Assembly (NCBI GenBank): GCA_025201345.1
Contig: JAIXMG010000033.1
Location: 1-64,000, forward strand
Length of the DNA stretch: 64,000 nucleotides
Source: Thamnidium elegans
Taxonomy: Eukaryota > Mucoromycota > Mucoromycetes > Mucorales > Mucoraceae
Direction of reading: 5' to 3'
Within the stretch, counting starts at the first letter, position 1, and each line of letters starts with the position of its first letter. Below the pieces are notes generated by a model, which was given only the letters and a program-made list of their open reading frames with translations, was not told where the DNA came from and ran no database searches. Position numbers and translations under genes: made by a program. This document shows, in pieces, positions 57,226 through 64,000 of this stretch.

Positions 57226-59681
57226 TTAAATAATGGCGGCAATGAGCTTTTTTAAGAAAGGCTCATTCTTAAGTTCTTCTTTCTCAGCATCCAGCTCTTC
57301 TACAGTGAAATAACGAACGCCAGTATCAAGATCAATTTCTTCTAAAGGGATTAATTTTGTTTTCTTCCAGAAACGAAGTGTAAGGTAGCCACCGATTGCA
57401 ATCACGGTACCGCCATAGGAGCCAACTAAACCGATAGCATCAGCAGGTACAAAATACGACCAGCCAGAAATAAGAATAATGACAATACATGCTACTATGG
57501 AAATAAGGTTCATATAAGGATGACCCGGTGCGATGTATGGCAATTGGTTTAAATCTTTTCCCTGTACAATCATAGCCTTTCTGAATCGATAGTGGGAAAG
57601 TGCGATAGCAAACCAAGTAATTAATCCGGCGATACCTGCGAGGGATGACAAAACCATAAACAATGCAGAGCCTGGAATCCAAGAAGTAAAGAAACAAACA
57701 AGTGATACCGCACTGGTACATATTAATGAGTAAATGGGGACACCACGTTTATTCACATAAGCTGCAAGTAGAAAAAATGTTATTATTCAGTATTCTCTTA
57801 GTTTAGAAAATAATAATAATTCGTTACCTAGTTTTTTGTGAGCAATACCTTCATTCGCAAGAGCACAAAGGGTTCTGGTGGTTACATACATCCCACTGTT
57901 ACCACATGAAATAAACTATTATAACAAATTAGTTTTTTCTTATATATATATATCTATTTTTTTTTTTACTTACGGTAATTAGAATAACTGCATTTACAAC
58001 ACTATCAGCACCTTTTAATCCTGCTAATTGAAATACCATAGTAAAAGGTGACACAGTAACATCTCTTCCGGACATGCTAAGATTATGAGGATCATTCCAT
58101 GGAATCAACATACCCATAACAAACACTGAAAGGATATAGATAAATATTATACGAATAAATACTGTCTTGACAGCTTGAGGTATGGCCTTATCATCAAAAT
58201 ATATTAATTAATAATCATAGCATTATACATCGCTTTAAACGATTTACCTTTCTGGGATTCGCTGATTCACCAGCGGAAACGCCAACAATATCTGTTCCGG
58301 TCATACTTAATGCAGCTAATACTAAAGCATTTACAACACCAAGAACTCCATTGGAAAATGCTCCTGGATCGGTCCAATACTTAAAGCCGTATACTGTACC
58401 ACTATCAAAAAAAAAAAAAAAAAAAAAATTGACAGTCAGTATCTTTTTGTAAAAAATATGTATCGATATACATACCCGATAACACCACCCGAAGTTAAAC
58501 AACCAACAATAACAAATATAGCAACACAAATGATTTTGATTAAACTAAACCAATATTCAGCTTCTCCCCAGCCTCTGGCACCATATAAATTCATACAAAA
58601 CATAAGTACTAAAAAGATACCGGACCCTTTTTTTTAAAAAAAAAAAGGATGTCAGTGATGAGACAAACAAGTAAATAACGCGGAAATACTTACAGGCCCA
58701 ATCTGGAACCACGTCAGTCCAAAACCGCATTACGAGCGGAATAGCTGTAATAGATAAGTAAGTGTTACTAAAGTATGTTACACGGACGTTTATCTTTATC
58801 CAATTATGTGTCACTTACCCACTAATTCTGAAAGATGAGAAGTAGTAGAAAAAAAAAGAGTATCACGTTAGCAACAAAGAAGAATGATTTTTGTTTAGAA
58901 TGAATTGAGTGTTAAAGTGATTTACCAACAGCGACAATAATTGACCAGCATGCCTGTAAAATAAAATAAATAAAATAAAATTAGATCAGAGAAAAAAAAA
59001 GTTTTTGCATGAAAAAGAAAGAAAAAACTGTACCCAGTAGTTATAACCAATAATAGTACCAAAAGATTTATCGACAAATCGACGGCAGTATACAGTAAAG
59101 GAACCAGAAATCTAAATTAATAATTAGAATAAGAAATGTAGGAAATACATGATACGTACAGGAATATATGCAGCCATTTCACCTAGTTCTACAGCTACCC
59201 AAAATACAATAAAACCAATAATCGCATAAGCAACCAGCAGACCCGCGGGACCTATATTCTCAATTTTGTTATAGCTTTGTACAAAAGAATTCATGCCAAA
59301 AAAATAAATAATAATAATCTCTTTTACCTGCTTTTGCTAGATTCGCACCAGATGATAAGAATAAACCTAATATAGAATTACCATGAATATATGTATAGGA
59401 GAAATATAAAATTTATGTATGCATACCTTGACCTACAACACCACCAATGGAGATCATCTATGCAATGTTTATGTTTAGTATATAAATCAAAACATAAATA
59501 ATATAGATAAAATTACAGTTAAATGTCTTGCTTTCAAAGTTCTCTTTAATCCTTTATCACCCTCATTAGGATTTAAGGAAGATATGTCGCTAGAAGAAGA
59601 ACCTGAAGATACTTTGATATCGTCCACTTCTTCTTTTATAGATGGGACCTCTATTTTAGAAGTACTTGTTGATTTATACAT
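57226..59681 (-). CDS. Amino-acid permease (APC superfamily, YAT type)
   Basis: Multi-exon polytopic protein of about 560 aa. The cytosolic N-terminus (MYKSTSTSKIEVPSIKEEVD) leads to LKARHLTMISIGGVVGQGLF then LSSGANLAKAGPAGLLVAYA (APC signature; Gln where GTGLF is usual), GEMAAYIPISGSFTVYCRRF, AIPLVMRFWTDVVP, ALSMTGTDIVGVSAGESANP, ISCGNSGMYVTTRTLCALAN, EGIAHKKLAYVNKRGVPIYS and WFAIALSHYRFRKAMIVQGK, all typical of fungal general amino-acid permeases. It has a 28-nt exon (58926-58953) and a 9-nt exon (58819-58827) that together restore the frame GYNYWACWSIIVAVELVAIP. Acidic/Lys C-terminus. Substrate range cannot be read from sequence. Confidence 0.93.
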
Positions 59682-59764
59682 AATATAAGAAAATTAAAAA
59701 AAAAAGTGGAAAAAAATAAAAATAAAATTTGAAAGAATGAGTTTTTTAAATGGTTATTTTAAAT

Positions 59765-59765
<1 letters not shown>

Positions 59766-59825
<60 letters not shown>
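59766..59825. repeat. Poly(A)60 tract upstream of the permease gene
   Basis: Sixty consecutive A (poly-T on the permease strand), the longest homopolymer in the window, 85 bp upstream of the permease start. Such tracts exclude nucleosomes in fungal promoters; length may vary among isolates or be affected by assembly. Confidence 0.9.
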
Positions 59826-59827
<2 letters not shown>

Positions 59828-61440
59828 TGATTATCCGCCCATAGCTATTTAGGGTTCTGTGATGGTTTAGAATGTAATACAACGATCCTGTAGGTGTTTT
59901 TTTTGACTTACTCAACGTATTGCCTATTATACTATTTCTTTCCAATCATTCTTTACAATTGTGTAAGTTATTATAAAACCAAAAAAAAAAGTTTATATAA
60001 AAAAAAAATATAGCGGTATTTTATTTTTTCCTACTCTATTTTATTATTACTTCAGCTTGTCAAAAGAATTCTTAAAAGAGAAAAAATTATACCTCATATA
60101 ATTTAAACGATACGGTTTATGTTAGTACGTAATACATGTTGTACTTTTAACTTAAAGTTTATGCAATTAACACTTGGTTCCCATATTCGTCATTCGCGAT
60201 TCATTGACGTGCTCTGGTTGGGTAACACACAAGAAAGATATGAGAAAACAATTTTTAGGTATTGCGTCTTTCAGGTAACACCGTAATATTAAGGCTTGGG
60301 AGTTTAATATCTACCAGATAATGAATAATCTAGTTTCAAGTAGATCTTATTTGATGAAACTAACGTTATCTTTATAAACAATAGATTCGCTTTCTCTTGC
60401 TACAATATCTATCCGGCAACTTTTTACACGGTTCTATGTTACACTCATACTTTTTCTAGTTATGCGTGTTTTGATATAAAAGTACCGACAAAAAAGCTTG
60501 TGTTTATAGAGAGAACTGAGTAATATTTCTCTAACTAGTCGTAGACATTTTTAAATAAACGCCGCATGATTAGAGCGCGTTGCTATCAGGAGGTATATAA
60601 CTCAGCATAGTTCTTGGAAACAACGTTACTGTTTATCATTTAATTAAATGGATGCACATTGGTTTTGAGAAAACAATATATGCTATTGTTTTATACTATC
60701 TATATTAATACAAGATGTATCTTGTTTTGGACCATCGCAAACAATGCAAGATGAGAGCATTTCGCATTATTGTCATTTTTCTCCCAGCGTCACAATCATT
60801 TGATGAAATAATTTAGTTTAAAACTTTATCTTTATTATTTTTTAGCAACTAAGAAAGAGCCAGTTACTACATGTTATCTATTGTGTACATTAGTGCAAGA
60901 TTCGTCACTCAATGAGTACCGATATTTGAAACAAGACCTTCTGCCTGCATAAGTTTGAGTTTTTGATATTTACTTGTTTTGATTACCAGTGAGTTTTTCT
61001 TTAGCTTCATCTCCTAGAAAACTTAATACAATATGTATATTTTTCTTATATGAATTACGAATTAATATGTCAAAAAAAAAAAAAAAAAGAGTAATTTTTA
61101 CTTTTGCTCCAATGGTTTAATGTTTTGCGGACTATTCTATTCGCTCTCTTCCCCCACCAAATAAAGCCTTGAATAAGATTTCTGGTGCGACGATTTGACT
61201 TTTTAGATCATTTTAAACAAAATCATGGGGACAGTTAATACGCCCATCTCTGTAACTTTTATGTGTTAAAAATTTTTATTTTACAAAATTCGAAATAATA
61301 GATTAGCAACAAAAGTAGGGGGAATGAAGAGACCAATAGGTAATAGACCCCTTTTAGGGGTACCCATAGTTTATATTCTTATTCCAATAGTGGTGATACA
61401 ATCTCAGTTGATTTTTTTATACAGTCAGGCTGGTGAATAT
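59826..61440. other. Intergenic, gene-poor
   Basis: AT-rich; no open frame of note, tRNA or repeat recognised. A-run of about 18 at 61072-61088. Confidence 0.45.
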
Positions 61441-61499
61441 TGGTTCCAAAAGAGGGTTACCGCTGGTACTGGTTGCTTGTGAACGGCATTAATTAGGGT

Positions 61500-61879
61500 G
61501 TGACCTCCAGATCATTAATAGCTTGTTTGCTTTAGAGAATGGATACTCAATTTTGTGCCGGACTTGCTGAAAACCAAATAAGCACAACAAGGCCCTCTTG
61601 TACCGATTGGCAGCTTCAATTCCCAAAGAAACTTCAATAATCCTCTTACCACCTTTCTTGCTAGGTGGAGCGTTCTCTGCAACTATGTTGTATCTTTAAT
61701 ATTGGCACGATTTTTTTTTATGCATAAAATCTATTTGTTTGTTTTGTTTTGTTTGTGCCTAAATCTCGCTGGAAATCTCAGCCTCTTCCTCACTGAGTGA
61801 ACACTCTAGTTCTTCTTCATAGCGATCGCTAATGAGGCGTCTCTTAAAAGTAGTGTTATTAGTAGACAATGACGACATG
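61500..61879 (-). pseudogene. Unidentified relic, two reading-frame pieces
   Basis: On the minus strand from 61879, MSSLSTNNTTFKRRLISDRY then EEELECSLSEEEAEISSEI ends at 61760. About 65 bp further the minus strand reads NIVAENAPPSKKGGKRIIEV, SLGIEAANRYKRALLCLFGF, QQVRHKIEYPFSKANKLLMI then WRSHPN and a stop near 61495. The second part is open for about 64 codons with a coding-like, basic composition. The two might join by splicing. No family recognised; likely a mobile-element gene remnant or a small gene of unknown function. Confidence 0.35.
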
Positions 61880-62571
61880 GTAAATAAGCTTCTGAAAGAA
61901 AAAGCTTAATTTACTTTTAAAAGTAATTAAGCTTTGGGCAAACCAGTTTTATCAACTCACCGAGTTGATGTTCCAGTACTGCCATATTCGGAAGTTTTAG
62001 AGTGAAAATAAAAACATCTCATTGGAGGATTTAATTTTTTATTTCCAAAAAAAAAAAAAAAAAAAAAAAAAGAGTTACGATACTGTTGACTTTAACAAAA
62101 TAACTATTCTTACTACTTATATTATAAGCTACAATTAGAAACGACAATACTTTGTCAATTCCATCCACGATGTTCTAGCTGAGATGGACAACTTTTCCTA
62201 GATGAAAGGACATAAACAAATCATTGGTAAAGCTTTCCTGTCCTCTTTTGAAGGGTTTGCATGTTACTCCATCTAACGTCTTTGATGGCTGGCTTGCGGG
62301 CCGTTCTATTTAATAATCAATTATACATACGACATGTTTCTTACAGTAAGCGCAACATTTATTTTTTTAGTGCGACAACTTTTTTCTCAGGTTTGCGACA
62401 CTCTTTTCCTAAAAAGTGCGACATCGTTTTGGCAAAAGGTATGTTCGTATTCGAACGACAATTTGTTTGGCTAATCACCAATTTACTTTTTTTGTAACCG
62501 TCAATATTAATATTCACTAGACTGACTGTATTACAAATACACATTTCTATTTTATTAATCAAGTAGGGCCA
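61880..62571. other. Intergenic
   Basis: No gene recognised. A-run of about 25 at 62047-62071; short frames at 62261-62497 look non-coding. Confidence 0.45.
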
Positions 62572-63863
62572 TTAATCTATTTCTAATAATCTCTTCATAC
62601 GCTCATATACAGCAAAACTGACAGCTACCATTGGCACAACTTTAACATATCCAATACTCAATCCAACATAAAATCCCTTGAATCCTTTCACACGGTAAAT
62701 ATCTTTAGCTGTTTCCAAAAATCCAGTAAATTTGTGTGGATCTAATAATCCTCCTACTTGCATACGTCTACGAGTAACTTCTAGAGGGTAACTACTTGTT
62801 TGTGCGACTAAACCAGCAACGCCACCGCATAATAATTCTGCCCATGTTTTGAGCGGGGGCTTATCCAACAACTTTTGTTGACTGGTAGTTATAATCACAT
62901 CAATATCATCGTCAACTGGGTCGAAATCAAAACTTAGAGGCGCTCTTGTGTACGGGGATATAATAGGATCAAATCTACACAATTGAGTCACAAGGTGATA
63001 TGTCCAAAAGGATACACCAGCATAGGGGATCATACCAGCTATAGTGGGTACGAACCCTCGATAGAAATTCAGTACCTGAAATCCAAAATATTTTCTATCA
63101 AGCGCTGCTGGTTCATTGTAAATTTGTTTCATAGTTCCTGATAACGTAGGTCGTCTTTTTCCTTCTTCCTTTACGTCATAAGCTAATCTGACTCGAACGA
63201 GATCTAAAGGGTATGTAAAAAGTACAGAAGTCACGCCTAAAAAAATATGAAGTACACGCTTAGTCTCCAAAACTTTCCCAATTCTTCAAAATATACTTTA
63301 CCTGCTAATGATCCTGCAACGAATTGCTTTGATGAAGTCTCTTCCGCTCTCGTTGGCATTAATATCTGTAAAAAATTTCAATTGTAAGCTTTCTTTACAT
63401 ATTCACGTGAATGCCACTATACTTACGGCACGGTATTGTTCATATGCTACGAATTTAATGGATGCGTAGGGAAAGATACGAAGTAAAGTAACCGAATGTC
63501 CTTGAAATAATCCTAATAATCCAGAACTTTGATATATAACCTGACCGGCTCTAAGTGCACCTGCCATAGATCCTACACTATAATTGTTAGTTGCCATATA
63601 ATTTTCCTCCCTTGTATAATTCTTTTATTTACCAGTATACTTGTCAAAAATTGGGTTCCTTGATTGAAATAGGATCTTTATTCTATCTAAAGGAGCTATA
63701 GTGGTTTTTGCCTACACAAAAAAAAAAAAAAAAAAAAAAAAATTCAACACATGCTGAAAGAGAAAAAGTCTAATCCGTTACCATACAACCCGCTATACCG
63801 CCGGCAAGTCCTGACTTTACAATATAGTCTAAACTCTGTGCTTTCTTCTTTTCACTATTTGGC
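62572..63863 (-). CDS. Mitochondrial carrier (Leu5/SLC25A16-like)
   Basis: Four or five exons from 63863 ([20 protein letters not shown]). Three carrier repeats are visible. Repeat 1: [17 protein letters not shown] with the P-x-D-x-x-K signature. Repeat 2: [15 protein letters not shown]. Repeat 3: [15 protein letters not shown]. Each is followed by helix pairs, e.g. [20 protein letters not shown] then [12 protein letters not shown], and [20 protein letters not shown] then [14 protein letters not shown]. The RRRMQVGG motif and overall layout fit the Leu5/SLC25A16/SLC25A42 group (coenzyme A-type nucleotide transport into mitochondria). A loop insert ([20 protein letters not shown]) between repeats 2 and 3 is acidic and longer than usual. 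Inner mitochondrial membrane. Confidence 0.9.
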
Positions 63864-64000
63864 ATATTTTACAAAAAAAGAAAAAGAAACGGGAGAAAAG
63901 GAAGTGATTAACCAGTTCTCACAAAAAAAAGTACTTGAGGTTGAGACTAAAATATTTACCAAAATTGAAATTCAGATGACAAAGCCAGATATCGAACTCT
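63864..64000. other. Window edge, upstream of carrier gene
   Basis: Promoter side of the carrier gene; too short to show another gene. Confidence 0.5.

Noticed and set aside
1..64000. CRISPR array or prokaryotic operon
   Set aside because: No regularly spaced identical repeats; introns and gene families are eukaryotic.
1..64000. tRNA or 5S rRNA genes
   Set aside because: No convincing T-loop/anticodon arm combination or A/B box pair seen by eye; a covariance scan would be needed to be sure.

Overview
The window is AT-rich nuclear DNA from a filamentous fungus, most likely a mucoralean or other early-diverging (Mucoromycota-type) species. The evidence is the many short introns (about 45-80 nt, GTAAGT-like donors, TACTAAT-like branch sites, TAG/CAG acceptors), long poly(A)/poly(T) tracts, fungal gene content and abundant decayed transposon sequence. 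The species assignment is inference. There are no operons; genes are single and on both strands.

Layout. 0.4-6.0 kb: AP-3 adaptor mu subunit (+) converging on a short Nup155/Nup170-type nucleoporin (-). 6.2-12 kb: mobile-element island with a broken SANT/Myb-like ORF, an apparently intact spliced Fanzor (eukaryotic TnpB homologue, RNA-guided nuclease family) and an F-box/LRR-like relic. 12.5-14.5 kb: PHD/extended-PHD protein resembling AF10/AF17. 15-19 kb: alpha/beta-hydrolase gene plus a broken paralogue. 19.5-26.2 kb: dense housekeeping block (SLC35F-like transporter, Wbp1/DDOST, FLVCR-like MFS transporter, TXNDC9-like protein). 26.2-28.7 kb: retroelement relics. 29.2-33.1 kb: Cti6-like PHD protein, NIPSNAP, CHRAC1/Dpb3-like histone-fold protein. 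33.2-36.9 kb: relics, including remnants of a second TnpB/Fanzor-like family and a FAR1/MULE-like ORF. 37.1-39.5 kb: queuosine salvage glycosylase and two small unrecognised spliced genes. 40.6-47.0 kb: Cdc7 kinase between two direct repeats that share an almost identical 726-bp core. 47.7-49.7 kb: Mei2-like RNA-binding protein. 51.0-51.2 kb: GC-rich structured RNA gene, probably RNase P or RNase MRP RNA. 52.3-56.5 kb: bZIP factor divergent from a SulP sulfate permease. 57.2-59.7 kb: amino-acid permease. 59.8-62.5 kb: gene-poor with one relic. 62.6-63.9 kb: Leu5/SLC25A16-like mitochondrial carrier.

Functionally this is ordinary core fungal biology (vesicle traffic, nuclear pore, chromatin reading, N-glycosylation, tRNA-modification salvage, replication control, meiosis, nutrient uptake) interrupted by transposon islands. 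The most notable element is the Fanzor locus at 7.3-9.5 kb, with a possible guide-RNA region just 3' of it and remnants of a related family at 34.6-35.8 kb. Exon structures were built by hand from splice signals and homology remembered from the families; no alignment or search was run.
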